Assembly: GCA_905197955.1 (NCBI GenBank)
Contig: CAJKAR010000007.1
Location: 1-64,000, forward strand
DNA: 64,000 bases
Origin: an uncultured Lentisphaeria bacterium
GTDB lineage: Bacteria; Verrucomicrobiota; Lentisphaeria; Victivallales; UBA1829
Direction of reading: 5' to 3'
Each line of letters opens with the position of its first letter. The stretch's first letter is position 1. Under the pieces are notes generated by a model. It ran no database searches and had not been told where the DNA came from. It was given only the letters and a program-made list of their open reading frames with translations. Below, one piece after another: positions 1-7,228 of this stretch. Position numbers and translations under genes: made by a program.

Positions 1-65
1 CTCCTTGCTGCTTTGCGGAACGCAAAGCAGTCCTCTCACATGCGCTCGCGGCGCTTACTGCGCTT
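1..65. repeat. 65-bp dispersed direct repeat, copy A
   Basis: This stretch recurs at 1460-1524 with only a few mismatches. It contains a short palindrome, CTGCTTTGCG at 8-17 pairing with CGCAAAGCAG at 21-30, followed by a GC-rich segment. The two copies bracket the secreted-protein gene at 325-1311. Confidence 0.85.
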
Positions 66-216
66 GTACCCGCGAGAAGGCAAAGTCGTTGCGGGAATTC
101 CGCTCGCGGCGCTGACCGCGCTTGGGCACGTGAGAAGGCCGGGGTACTGCGAAAATTCCGCTCGCGGCGCTGACCGCGCTTAATACCCGAGAGAAGGCAA
201 AGCCGCTATAGAAAAA
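43..216. repeat. 58-bp tandem repeat, three units
   Basis: Three units begin at 43, 101 and 159, each with CGCTCGCGGCGCT, a ACTGCGCTT or ACCGCGCTT block and GAGAAGG at fixed offsets. The period is exactly 58 bp; later parts of each unit diverge. No spacers or cas genes accompany it, so it is a tandem repeat and not a CRISPR array. No gene is visible between 1 and 324. Confidence 0.85.
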
Positions 217-324
217 CTGTACTCAAAGCTCATGCACGATCAAAGCTGCTGCTTATTATCCTATACGTAAAATCAACAACCACATCCTTTTTGTGTATAA
301 AATCTTTAGATCGAGGTTCCCCTT

Positions 325-1311
325 TCACTTCTGTTTTTCAAACCGGATGACTGGAACCGATAAATTCAGCTTGGGTGCATAGGAGCAAAATTGCCTGGGT
401 ATGGGATAAATAAAATAAAGTGCCGGACCACTCAGCTTCTGCATATTAATTGTTACATATGGAATTGTAAATGTTGTTTTTTCCTTTATGAATCTGGTCC
501 CATTCACTAAGATTTCAGTTTGCTTTGTCTGTTTGTCAATCATAGACGCGGAAGCAGAAGGATCTGGCCAGACTACTACGGAGTTTTCTTTATCAATTCT
601 GTAAAACAAACAGTTTGTATTATTTATCGTATATGTAACATGAGATGTATTTTTTGAAGGGGACCATCGCAGGTTTGCCTCAAAAGAGAATTTTGTATCA
701 TTGAAGATGGAGGCAAAAGCATCAGCTGTCAATGGAGTAGATATTTTATTTGAAACTCCATGTATCACGGGAGGATTTTCAAGAACTTTCTTTGTTTTAA
801 TTTCTTTTTCTTCTTGTCTGTCAAAAAGTTGAAAATTGACACACGGCACTTGAGATATGTTGACAAAGGTCGAATTTCCGGACAACGGTTCCAACATCAT
901 CAATGCGGAATTTCCGGTTGCTCCATTTTCGATAAAAACAGAATTTATCTTTTTACAATATTCCGGAAATGGCAGTAAGAAAAGCCATTGCCGTTTTTTT
1001 TCGTATTCCCCGGTTTTCTCTGCGCAGTCATTTTGTAAAACAGAAAGATACTGCATCCCATCCATCTTTTGCAATTTAATGAAAAATTCACTATTCCCCA
1101 CGACAGGAATATCATTGATGGCGAGTGGGATACTATCGTATATTGTATTAAGGTATATATTCAGGAATTTTTGTTGATTCGTTCGTACAGAAACACACAG
1201 ATTGCAGTTAGAGACAAGAACATTTTCTCTTTCGAAATTGAAAGACAATGAATCGTCGGAATTTACTGTTAATGATGCTAAAATGAAAATAGTAAAGATG
1301 AATTTCCACAT
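325..1311 (-). CDS. Hypothetical secreted protein
   Basis: This 328-residue protein has a clear N-terminal signal peptide (lysine at 3, hydrophobic core to about residue 15, then TVNSDD), so it is probably exported. The mature part has four cysteines in its first half, several N-x-S/T sites and no recognised domain. The ATG at 1309-1311 is preceded by GAGGAG at a suitable distance. It stands alone, AT-rich, between two copies of a GC-rich 65-bp repeat and next to an IS3 element, which suggests acquired DNA. I do not recognise the family. Confidence 0.75.
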   Translation of the reverse strand: MWKFIFTIFILASLTVNSDDSLSFNFERENVLVSNCNLCVSVRTNQQKFLNIYLNTIYDSIPLAINDIPVVGNSEFFIKLQKMDGMQYLSVLQNDCAEKTGEYEKKRQWLFLLPFPEYCKKINSVFIENGATGNSALMMLEPLSGNSTFVNISQVPCVNFQLFDRQEEKEIKTKKVLENPPVIHGVSNKISTPLTADAFASIFNDTKFSFEANLRWSPSKNTSHVTYTINNTNCLFYRIDKENSVVVWPDPSASASMIDKQTKQTEILVNGTRFIKEKTTFTIPYVTINMQKLSGPALYFIYPIPRQFCSYAPKLNLSVPVIRFEKQK

Positions 1312-1459
1312 TTGCTGCTCCTCACGAATTCTTTTAAATCTCGTCGGTTGATACTTATCCGCACGCGGCCCTCGTGGGCCTTACTTGTCGGGCTTTGCCC
1401 GCCAACTCCTCAGTCGCCGGAGCGGCTACGCTCGACTCCGTTCGACTGCGTCGCAATCG

Positions 1460-1524
1460 CTCCTTGCTGCTTTGCGAAACGCAAAGCAGTTCTCTCACAT
1501 GCGCTCGCGGCGCTTACCGCGCTT
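1460..1524. repeat. 65-bp dispersed direct repeat, copy B
   Basis: Near-identical to 1-65, including the 10-bp palindrome (1467-1476 with 1480-1489, loop AAA). The gene-free stretch 1312-1645 that holds it is GC-rich to about 1530, with several short hairpins (for example GGCCCTCGTGGGCC near 1373), then becomes AT-rich up to the IS element. No coding region is convincing there. Confidence 0.85.
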
Positions 1525-1743
1525 AACGAGGCACGAGCCAAGCCGAATGGAAAGCTTTTTCTAAACCGATAAAAACAAATAGACATTAAAAGCAATAGTA
1601 ATAAATATAAAATAGCTTTTCCCAAATGTACTACAGGTAATGCTGTGTAATGCACCCCTTTTTTCAAGGGCGGCATTACGTAGAAGCAGTCAAAAAATGC
1701 AGATTTCATTTTTTGAGAACCCTTTATGCCGCCCGTTTCTCTT

Positions 1744-2505
1744 TTATGCGGCAGACGCCTGAAACCATCTTTCGTATTCATAAGGCGTCATGTAGCCTAG
1801 TGATGAGTGAGGATAATCCTCGTTGTATTCCTTTTGCCATATGTTCAGAGCTTTCTCAAAATCGGCGACAGAATCAAACTCCCTCGGCCAAACCAGATCT
1901 TCTTTGATTGTTCGAATAACCCGTTCTGTATCGGCATTGCCTTTAGGATTGCTGTAACTGGCGAATATCTGCTGAATTCCAAGTTCGGAACAGGCTTTAA
2001 AGAAGGCTGTTGAAGTGGGTTGGCAACCATGATCACTGACCAATTCCGGAATAACGATGGATTCTCGAATCCCATTCGGAAATTGAAGATTGACAGCCTT
2101 ATTCAACGCGGCAATCCAGTCCGACGATTTGCTACTCAGGCTCATATGAGCAGATAACAATTTCTTTGTTCCCCAATCTATGACAACATGAAGATATACC
2201 CATCCGAAAGCTGGAATCATCACTTTCGTCATATCGATGCCCCAATACCGATTGGGAATAACCGTTCTTGGTTTCTGCGTCTTCGCCTTTCGAGGCGCTT
2301 TTAAAACACGGTTTTTAGGGACAAGCAAATGATTTTCCTTCATGAGTCGAAAGATCCGCTTCCGATTAACCGGCAATTTTTCATGGTATTTCAGATATGC
2401 CCAGATACGGCGATATCCCCAATAAGGATGTTTCGCCTTGAGTTGTTGAATCCGTAACAACAATTCCTGGTTCGCCTGACACATACTTTTATGCCGCTTT
2501 ACCAA
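1744..2505 (-). CDS. IS3-family transposase OrfB (rve integrase core)
   Basis: This 253-residue frame holds the DDE catalytic core of IS3 transposases: D in GIDMTKV (about residue 91), D in SDHG (about 158) and E in GNADTERVIRTIKED (about 194). The N-terminal segment with PYWGYRRIW is the usual HTH_21-type region of OrfB. The frame opens at a TTG at 2503-2505 that overlaps the end of orfA; the active enzyme is expected to be an OrfA-OrfB fusion made by -1 frameshifting. It is full length with all three acidic residues, so the element could be active. Confidence 0.93.
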   Translation of the reverse strand: MVKRHKSMCQANQELLLRIQQLKAKHPYWGYRRIWAYLKYHEKLPVNRKRIFRLMKENHLLVPKNRVLKAPRKAKTQKPRTVIPNRYWGIDMTKVMIPAFGWVYLHVVIDWGTKKLLSAHMSLSSKSSDWIAALNKAVNLQFPNGIRESIVIPELVSDHGCQPTSTAFFKACSELGIQQIFASYSNPKGNADTERVIRTIKEDLVWPREFDSVADFEKALNIWQKEYNEDYPHSSLGYMTPYEYERWFQASAA

Positions 2506-2771
2506 TCGTTTTTTTTTAATTCTATGGTCAACTCGCCGATCGTCTCTTTGAGCTTCCGGTTTTCGCGTTCTAATCGCTCACGAGCATGATCCACTCCGCC
2601 CCGCTCAAATAGTTTGGCTCCATCCGTAAGCAGTTGATCCCGCCATTTGTAGTACATCCCCTGCGAGATTCCATGCTCATTGCACAATTCGCTGATCCGG
2701 CATTCTCCCTTCAGCCCCTCAAGCACTATCGCGAGCTTTTCCCTGCCTGTCCATTGTTTTTTCGTGCCCAT
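2499..2771 (-). CDS. IS3-family transposase OrfA (HTH_Tnp_1)
   Basis: A 90-residue protein with an N-terminal helix-turn-helix (about residues 12-45: SELCNEHGISQGMYYKW) and a C-terminal leucine-zipper-like coiled coil (about 58-86), as in IS3 OrfA proteins that bind the terminal repeats. The ATG at 2769-2771 follows GGAAAGGAGAG. Its last codons run through an A9 tract, after which it stops at TAA; OrfB lies in the -1 frame. Confidence 0.93.
   Translation of the reverse strand: MGTKKQWTGREKLAIVLEGLKGECRISELCNEHGISQGMYYKWRDQLLTDGAKLFERGGVDHARERLERENRKLKETIGELTIELKKNDW
2509..2517 (-). promoter_or_regulatory. A9 slippery tract for -1 frameshift between orfA and orfB
   Basis: On the minus strand nine consecutive A residues are followed by CGATTGGTAA. 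OrfA reads AAA AAA AAC GAT TGG TAA; slipping back one base continues as AAA AAA CGA TTG GTA into OrfB. This is the canonical IS3 programmed-frameshift arrangement. Confidence 0.8.
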
Positions 2772-2831
2772 AATCTCTCCTTTCCGATGACTCTCTTAAT
2801 TTAGCACTTCTTTCAATGGGGGCAATATAAG

Positions 2832-3284
2832 ATGCTATCTGTACTTCGGGAATTGAAGGAAGAAAAAAACGGTTCTGAAATTAGTCAAAAACGTAGTTAT
2901 GAGTTGTTTACCGGAGTAATACCAGTGAAAAACCTTGATTATTTTGAGAATTCCATGAAGGATTTCGAAGAGGAGTTGGGAAAGTTTAACTGCCCTGAGA
3001 ACTGTTTACATCTAAAACAATATGCTGCTGCCCTGAAAGCCTCTTCGGCATTTTATGCTGTCCGGCAACGACAGGTAAGTTTATTAGGGGCGCAACTTAA
3101 CCTGATAGAGCTTGAGCACTTTCCGTCTACACTTAAGAGAAATGGCATGAGCGAAACTGAGATAAAAGAAGGAGTTGTTGTCCTAAAAAAATATATGGAA
3201 ATATATGAAGCAGACTGTGAACTGCTCCACAATGCAATCAATAAATTATACCAAGCCATTGAACTGCTGAATATGACTAGATAA
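2832..3284 (+). CDS. Hypothetical protein, possibly truncated at its 5' end by the IS element
   Basis: This 150-residue, mostly helical, charged protein has no recognised domain. Its ATG lies within about 3 bp of the proposed IS3 end and the only purine-rich stretch upstream (GGGGG) belongs to the IS terminus. The original start may therefore have been lost, with the remaining frame now reading from the IS boundary. The frame is open upstream only to about 2805. It converges with the ERCC4 nuclease gene. Function unknown. Confidence 0.5.
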   Translation: MLSVLRELKEEKNGSEISQKRSYELFTGVIPVKNLDYFENSMKDFEEELGKFNCPENCLHLKQYAAALKASSAFYAVRQRQVSLLGAQLNLIELEHFPSTLKRNGMSETEIKEGVVVLKKYMEIYEADCELLHNAINKLYQAIELLNMTR

Positions 3285-3313
3285 TCGGTTACAGATTGAA
3301 ATAGACGTTGACA

Positions 3314-3826
3314 TTATTGTACCGCGATAAAATGCTTTCCGGTTGAGGGGACCAACGAAACATAGCCGATTTTGAATTTCGGATCGACCGTGTGATTATA
3401 ATAGTGCCGGAGTGCATTGAATGCAATATTTTCAGCGTGAAGCCGGTTCTGACCGAAATAAATCGGGATTCGGTACTTGAAACTGAATGATAGCAGAGAT
3501 TGTTCTACGCTGACCGGATTGATCTTCGAATGGTATTTCCCGCGCCGGATCGCGGCAAGCGGAGACTCGACCACGATTGCCGCGGCCTGGAGAGTGGACA
3601 TTCGTTCGAGTTCTGATTTGAATCGCTCCCGTTCTCCCATGCAGCATGCGACAATGTCGTCGATCTCTTTTCGTTCAATGCAAACTTCGTTTTCATGGCC
3701 GGCAATGGAATAATCAGCGGTATGGAGCGTCGCACGGCGGGTTTCACATGGATATCCGAGGAAAAGAAACGGTCTCTGCTCCCGGGTGTCTATGGAAATC
3801 ATCATGGAAGGAGAAAAATTTTTCAT
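3314..3826 (-). CDS. ERCC4 (XPF-type) nuclease-domain protein
   Basis: A 170-residue protein that is essentially one ERCC4 nuclease domain: SIDTREQRPF at residues 11-20, ADYSIAG at 38-44, and the metal-binding ERK motif IERKEIDD at 50-57, followed by a basic helix. Such stand-alone domains occur in phages and mobile elements and cut structured DNA; the exact substrate is unknown. The ATG overlaps the stop of the upstream gene (ATGA at 3823-3826) and follows GGGAGGGGG, so the pair is translationally coupled. A second Met pair at residues 8-9 is a less likely start. Confidence 0.8.
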   Translation of the reverse strand: MKNFSPSMMISIDTREQRPFLFLGYPCETRRATLHTADYSIAGHENEVCIERKEIDDIVACCMGERERFKSELERMSTLQAAAIVVESPLAAIRRGKYHSKINPVSVEQSLLSFSFKYRIPIYFGQNRLHAENIAFNALRHYYNHTVDPKFKIGYVSLVPSTGKHFIAVQ

Positions 3827-4470
3827 TTTTTCCCCCTCCCGCCGTGGCTGCTGGTGACAGTTTCCCTCAATTTTGAGCGAAGGCGCAGTGACACCCGGAT
3901 TGAAGTGCGGCGGGAAATATTCAGTTCCCGGGCAATATCGGAATGTGATCGGCGGTCCAGAAATTTCATTTTATAGATCATGAGATCACGCCGGGAAAGG
4001 GTACGAAGAATCTCCTTCTGCTGCTGTATTTCGGAGATTTTGTCTGCGTATTGCTGTTTTGCCTGTTTGAGTTCCCGGTCTCTCCGCTCTTGAATATCAT
4101 TGCGTTTCTGCGCGATGTTTAATTCCGTCAGAAGCCATTTATTCACACAAGCCCGGGTGATGTGTTTGTCTCTGGCATAGGCGGATTGCGTTTTCTTGTC
4201 CAGTATAGCGGCAAACAGAAAATCGAGTACTTTGGGGGTGTGACGATGAAAATCCGCCAGCTTCCGAACGATATCACAGAAAAGCGGACGCTGATCGGCA
4301 GGAATAATCAGGCCATCCAGATTCAAATCTCCGGAGCCTTCGTCGGAAATCGGCGGCATACCGCTTTCCCGCTCAAAATAGGCACGTGCTGCCGAATCCG
4401 CCCCCTGTTCCTGCTTTTCATTCGGATCGTAGATGAGAGTGGGAACGGGGGACATTCTGTTACGTCGCAA
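3823..4470 (-). CDS. Sigma-70 region 4-like DNA-binding protein
   Basis: 215 residues. The C-terminal part (about 155-205, LSRRDLMIYKMKFLDRRS then HSDIARELNISRRTSIR) has the pattern of a sigma region 4 / LuxR-like helix-turn-helix. The middle (about 115-155) is a lysine/glutamine-rich helix likely to form a coiled coil. There is no region 2, so it is not a complete sigma factor; it may be a phage-like late regulator. The assigned start is TTG with AAGG upstream; an internal ATG at residue 6 lacks a ribosome site. It overlaps the ERCC4 gene by 4 bp, so the two act as an operon. Confidence 0.65.
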   Translation of the reverse strand: MRRNRMSPVPTLIYDPNEKQEQGADSAARAYFERESGMPPISDEGSGDLNLDGLIIPADQRPLFCDIVRKLADFHRHTPKVLDFLFAAILDKKTQSAYARDKHITRACVNKWLLTELNIAQKRNDIQERRDRELKQAKQQYADKISEIQQQKEILRTLSRRDLMIYKMKFLDRRSHSDIARELNISRRTSIRVSLRLRSKLRETVTSSHGGRGKK

Positions 4471-4526
4471 TGCCGATTTACCTTAGTCCCAAATCCAACT
4501 CTCAAACCAATCAGGAGGAAAATAAA

Positions 4527-4613
4527 ATGGTAACGAAGGAAATCAAAGAAACCGACTCCCGCCGGGAGTCTGCGAACGAAGCTTCTAACCCGATGGAGGC
4601 AGTACGATATTGA
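4527..4613 (+). CDS. 28-residue leader-like peptide upstream of the 4610 gene
   Basis: The reading frame starts at ATG 4527 right after a strong AGGAGG (4513-4518) and encodes a charged peptide beginning MVTKEIKETDSRRES and ending AVRY. Its stop TGA (4611-4613) overlaps the TTG start of the next gene, so it may serve mainly as a coupled leader. No family is recognised. Confidence 0.5.
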   Translation: MVTKEIKETDSRRESANEASNPMEAVRY

Positions 4614-4990
4614 AGCGTCGGCACACCTCCCGAATCGAGCTGAACGGCCTGGTGCTGGAAGCGGTGAATTCACTTGAACTGGAGTTTTTAACCTTGGAAA
4701 ATGTAGCAGAGGAGTTGAAGATCGATGAACTCGATGATGATGAAGTTCGTGCTTCGCTGGTGGTGGCGGCGGAACGTCAGGCGATTCCGTCGTGCGATAT
4801 TCTGACTGTCTGGAATGAGTTCAAACATCCCCGGCATGAGGAGTTCGCCGAACCGACCCGGTGGAGTCTGTTGAACGCCTTCACCGAAACCGCCAAGAAG
4901 TACAGTCCCGCCCGCGCCGACCAGTGCTACCGGAACCTGACCCGGCTCTTCGGACTGGACGGTCAACCGGCGGAACTCTGGAAAAGATAG
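4610..4990 (+). CDS. Hypothetical protein, weakly like the C-terminal part of DUF932 phage/plasmid proteins
   Basis: 126 residues. The stretch WNEFKHPRHEEF then PTRWSLLNAFTE followed by an arginine-rich helix resembles the end of DUF932 (phage/plasmid-like) proteins, which are usually about 300 residues, so this would be a C-terminal piece or a short variant. The TTG start overlaps the stop of the 28-residue leader, and no other ribosome site is visible. It is followed by an intrinsic terminator. The family suggestion is inference. Confidence 0.55.
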   Translation: MKRRHTSRIELNGLVLEAVNSLELEFLTLENVAEELKIDELDDDEVRASLVVAAERQAIPSCDILTVWNEFKHPRHEEFAEPTRWSLLNAFTETAKKYSPARADQCYRNLTRLFGLDGQPAELWKR

Positions 4991-5055
4991 GCCACGGCAC
5001 TCTGCCTTGGTACGCCCTCCGGAAAAGTGGTGTGATTTCCGGAGTATCATGCACC

Positions 5056-5081
5056 CCGGCGGCTTCGGTCGCCGGTTTTTT
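5056..5081 (+). terminator. Intrinsic terminator with UUCG tetraloop
   Basis: CCGGCGGC pairs with GTCGCCGG around a TTCG loop (5056-5075), followed directly by a T run at 5076-5081. It ends the 4527-4990 unit just upstream of the next gene. Confidence 0.85.
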
Positions 5082-5105
5082 CAACTGAAAGAAGGAGTTG
5101 TTACT

Positions 5106-5417
5106 ATGGCGAAGGTCTTTTGTCCGAACTGTTCCGCGATTGCGAATCCGCTTCATCGCGCCAGTACAGTTGGAACCGCAACCGGGATTACCGCTGGCGG
5201 AACTGTCGTTGTTTCCGGCATGATGCGTGGTGCTCGTGCAGGAAGTGCATTCGGAATCGTGGGGTCAACCATTGGAGCTGTTGCCGGTGGAATCCTGAAT
5301 CTCCTCTGGGGAGTTACCTCCGGAGGTCTACTCGGCGCTCAGGCTGGCAAACTGATCGATGAAAATGTAATCGGTCTGTACCGCTGCCCGAAATGCCATC
5401 TGCGGTTTAAAGCATAA
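5106..5417 (+). CDS. Small membrane protein with glycine-zipper core between zinc-ribbon knuckles
   Basis: 103 residues. CPNC at about 6-9 and CPKC near the C-terminus flank a long glycine/alanine-rich hydrophobic stretch (about residues 24-85, with repeated GxxxG patterns such as GAVAGGILNLLWG). The two cysteine pairs could form one zinc ribbon split by a membrane hairpin. The ATG at 5106 follows GAAGGAG, which fixes the start. It sits between two intrinsic terminators and so has its own transcript. Function unknown. Confidence 0.7.
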   Translation: MAKVFCPNCSAIANPLHRASTVGTATGITAGGTVVVSGMMRGARAGSAFGIVGSTIGAVAGGILNLLWGVTSGGLLGAQAGKLIDENVIGLYRCPKCHLRFKA

Positions 5418-5423
5418 ACTAGA

Positions 5424-5471
5424 CCGGGACACTCGCTGCGAGTGTCCCGGTTGAGAACGTGTTCTTTTTTT
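5424..5471 (+). terminator. Intrinsic terminator after the glycine-zipper gene
   Basis: A perfect 11-13 bp stem (CCGGGACACTCGC with GCGAGTGTCCCGG, 5424-5450) is followed by a second small hairpin AGAAC-GT-GTTCT and a T run at 5465-5471. Confidence 0.85.
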
Positions 5472-5474
5472 GAT

Positions 5475-5756
5475 TCATTCATCAACTTTCGTTCTGCGCT
5501 CCTCAAGGTACGCGATCTGATCGGGACGCAGTTTCAACTTGGCAAACCATATCGGAAGCGGGTAAGGAATCATTCCGGTGTCTCTGTAAATTAGATAAAA
5601 ATCATCTATGCTGCCGATTACAGCCCTCTATGCCGGATATGATTCCTTTCCATCTTCCCAATCGTCAAATCACTCTTGCGCAGACGTTTTTGATTCAAGT
5701 CGGTATTTGAGCCCTGTAGTAAAGCTATCTGTGTCTTCTGCAACGGTTAATCGCAT
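5475..5756 (-). pseudogene. Decayed small gene with two in-frame stops (LRPDQ family)
   Basis: From ATG 5754-5756 one frame reads through TGA (5670-5672) and TAG (5628-5630) to a final TGA at 5475. The last part reads LKLRPDQIAYLEERRTKVDE and resembles SKLRPDQVAFMERKC in the gene at 13557-13961, so it looks like a relic of the same family. The middle piece (DDFYLIYRDTGMIPYPLPIW) also fits a folded domain. A GTG-started 27-codon frame overlaps its 5' side. The stops argue for a pseudogene; a sequencing error is unlikely to create two. Confidence 0.6.
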
Positions 5757-6002
5757 TGGGACTCTCTTCTGTTATTTTTTTACGAAGCTCAGGATTCAAC
5801 GTCTTCACGTGTAGACCCTTTTTAAGTGCCATCTTTCAAAATGTGCGTGCGCAATTGTCCGGACGTTATCAAGGCGGGAGGTCTCGCCTGCGCAACCGAC
5901 CTGCTCCTCCGTAGCTCTCAGGTCGGTCGGTTGCTTCAGCTGCGCCAAGGCACGTTGTCATTTGTAATCACTCGAAAGCAAATGTACGCAAGACCGCGGA
6001 CG
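5757..6002. other. Gene-free stretch with a long imperfect hairpin
   Basis: No convincing gene here. GCAACCGACCTG at 5892-5903 pairs with CAGGTCGGTCGGTTGC at 5919-5934, giving a stable stem with a 15-nt loop and a small bulge. There is no T run on either side, so this may be a structured RNA or a relic recombination site and not a terminator. Confidence 0.5.
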
Positions 6003-6275
6003 CTACTTGTTGAGTTTTTGAAACAAGTGTTCCATAACATCATCACCTCCCCAAGCTCGACGAATCCCCTCTGGATCAAGAATACGGCAATGCTGCGTAA
6101 TCATATTTTTCTGCAAACGCCAGCCTTTACATTCTGCCAATTCATTCCAAAAGGTTTTCCCCCCCATCGTTTTCATCGGAATATTCGGCATAGACACGTT
6201 TCGCAACAGATCAATGATTTCGCCTGTTTCTATAGCCCTCAGGAATAATTCAATTATCTTTTGTTGTTGTGACAT
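6003..6275 (-). CDS. Hypothetical protein, 90 aa
   Basis: Starts at ATG 6273-6275 with AAGGAGG at good spacing, so it is probably expressed. The protein has a helical N-terminus (QQKIIELFLRAIETGEIIDLL), then a central GGKTFWNELAECKGWRLQ segment and WGGDDVMEHLF near the end. It has no recognisable motif or membrane segment. It lies downstream of a group of small cysteine-rich genes on the same strand. Confidence 0.65.
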   Translation of the reverse strand: MSQQQKIIELFLRAIETGEIIDLLRNVSMPNIPMKTMGGKTFWNELAECKGWRLQKNMITQHCRILDPEGIRRAWGGDDVMEHLFQKLNK

Positions 6276-6395
6276 GTAAAACCTCCTTGTTTTTTTTTAT
6301 CCCGTTTTTGTTGAAGTCTTACCAGGAAACATCTTTGCGCTTGAACAATGCTCCCGTTGTTCATACTGCATCAAATTGCCATGTCCGATATGGCA

Positions 6396-6614
6396 TTATT
6401 TCTGCTTATTCCCGTTATCCTTTCTGGACTCTTGAACTTCTTCCGTCGCAAGAAATTCAAGACGGCTCTCAATGATCCCATTACCTAAATAATAATCACG
6501 TGAGACGAGAAGTTCTGTTCCACAAAAAGCACACTTTTTTATCTCTGTGTTTGCTTGCAAAAAACGTTTGCAATATCGACAGTACAGTTCTTCTCTTATA
6601 AGCATTGTTTCCAT
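6396..6614 (-). CDS. Small zinc-ribbon protein
   Basis: 72 residues with two knuckles, CRYC at about 12-15 and CAFC at 28-31, a typical zinc-ribbon spacing. The assigned ATG has only a weak ribosome site. A second frame starting at ATG 6682-6684, overlapping the stop of the upstream gene (ATGA), reads MICSHCFTSRQMKC and runs into this gene in another frame. The true gene may therefore be a longer two-ribbon protein with a frameshift near 6615. Function unknown. Confidence 0.5.
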   Translation of the reverse strand: METMLIREELYCRYCKRFLQANTEIKKCAFCGTELLVSRDYYLGNGIIESRLEFLATEEVQESRKDNGNKQK

Positions 6615-6680
6615 AGTTGCCCACGTCCTTGCTTATTTCCGAACACTTCATTTGCCTGGAAGTAAAACAATGGCTGCAAA

Positions 6681-6932
6681 TCATAAAAAATGAATGGAAA
6701 CCGGAATCAGTCTGCTATCCAGTTTCCCACCGCAAACAGGACAGGATTGTGGCACTTTACCAACTTTTCTGACATCGGCGTCAGTGGCATCATCCAAAAT
6801 GTTTTCCATGTGTTCTCCGGAAGAGCACAGTTCCACATTTTCAACATGACCGCATTTTGTGCAGCATACACGGTAATATTTCGGTTCAATCTTCTTTCGG
6901 AAGAATCCGGAAAGCCGTATGAAACCATTCAT
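6681..6932 (-). CDS. Small zinc-ribbon protein, 83 aa
   Basis: Two cysteine groups are visible: CCTKCGHVENVELC in the first half and CPVCGG at about residue 65, a zinc-ribbon layout. The N-terminus has RKKIEPKYYRV, a basic patch that could contact nucleic acid. ATG 6930-6932 follows AAGGAGGTAAG. It is one of three consecutive small cysteine-rich genes, 9 bp after the stop of the upstream one. Role unknown. Confidence 0.65.
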   Translation of the reverse strand: MNGFIRLSGFFRKKIEPKYYRVCCTKCGHVENVELCSSGEHMENILDDATDADVRKVGKVPQSCPVCGGKLDSRLIPVSIHFL

Positions 6933-6941
6933 CTTACCTCC

Positions 6942-7175
6942 TTACGGCAGCTTATGCCATCGCTTGTAGGTCGGGCAATATGCCGCTCCGGGGTTGTCGT
7001 AAGACATCAGACAGTTCATCTTTGCCGAGCAACGTCCCTGTGGGTTGAACTGAGCAAGGATTGCATTCAATCTTATCCCGGCAAGGAACTGTAACTCTCT
7101 TTCTCCGTTCCAATATTCACAAGTACAGCATACCTTGTCATTGACTTTCGTCCAACTTGCTTTTTGTACTGTCAT
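6942..7175 (-). CDS. Small cysteine-rich protein, 77 aa
   Basis: Contains CCTCEYW at about 16-22 and further cysteines at about 49, 55 and 67, which could bind a metal. ATG 7173-7175 follows AGAGGA. It is the first of the three small cysteine-rich genes and lies 53 bp downstream of the dynamin-like GTPase gene on the same strand, so it may be the tail of that operon. No family recognised. Confidence 0.6.
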   Translation of the reverse strand: MTVQKASWTKVNDKVCCTCEYWNGERELQFLAGIRLNAILAQFNPQGRCSAKMNCLMSYDNPGAAYCPTYKRWHKLP

Positions 7176-7228
7176 CTGGGTCCTCTCTTACGTTTGACTA
7201 TTAAGATTTCGATATTTTCTTCGCCTCA

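Larger units (their letters stand above)
1646..2829 (-). mobile_element. IS3-family insertion sequence, about 1.18 kb
   Basis: Two overlapping reading frames (orfA 2499-2771, orfB 1744-2505) are joined by an A9 slippery tract, the usual layout of IS3 elements. The outer ends carry weakly matching terminal sequences: TGTAATGCACCCC at 1646 and, on the other strand, TTATATTGCCCCC ending near 2829. The match is imperfect and no convincing target-site duplication is visible, so the exact ends may be off by a few bases. Confidence 0.8.

Noticed and set aside
1..216. CRISPR array
   Set aside because: Units are exact 58-bp tandem copies that diverge gradually, with no constant repeat/variable spacer pattern and no cas genes.
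1..1524. Integron gene cassette with attC sites
   Set aside because: GCTTAAC occurs in one repeat copy but no partner GTTRRRY site with proper pairing, and no IntI-type integrase nearby.
1312..1572. 86-codon frame through the GC-rich repeat
   Set aside because: It translates the repeat itself and lacks a ribosome site.
1646..2829. Target-site duplication of the IS3 element
   Set aside because: Flanking bases on the two sides do not match convincingly for any 3-5 bp repeat at the proposed ends.
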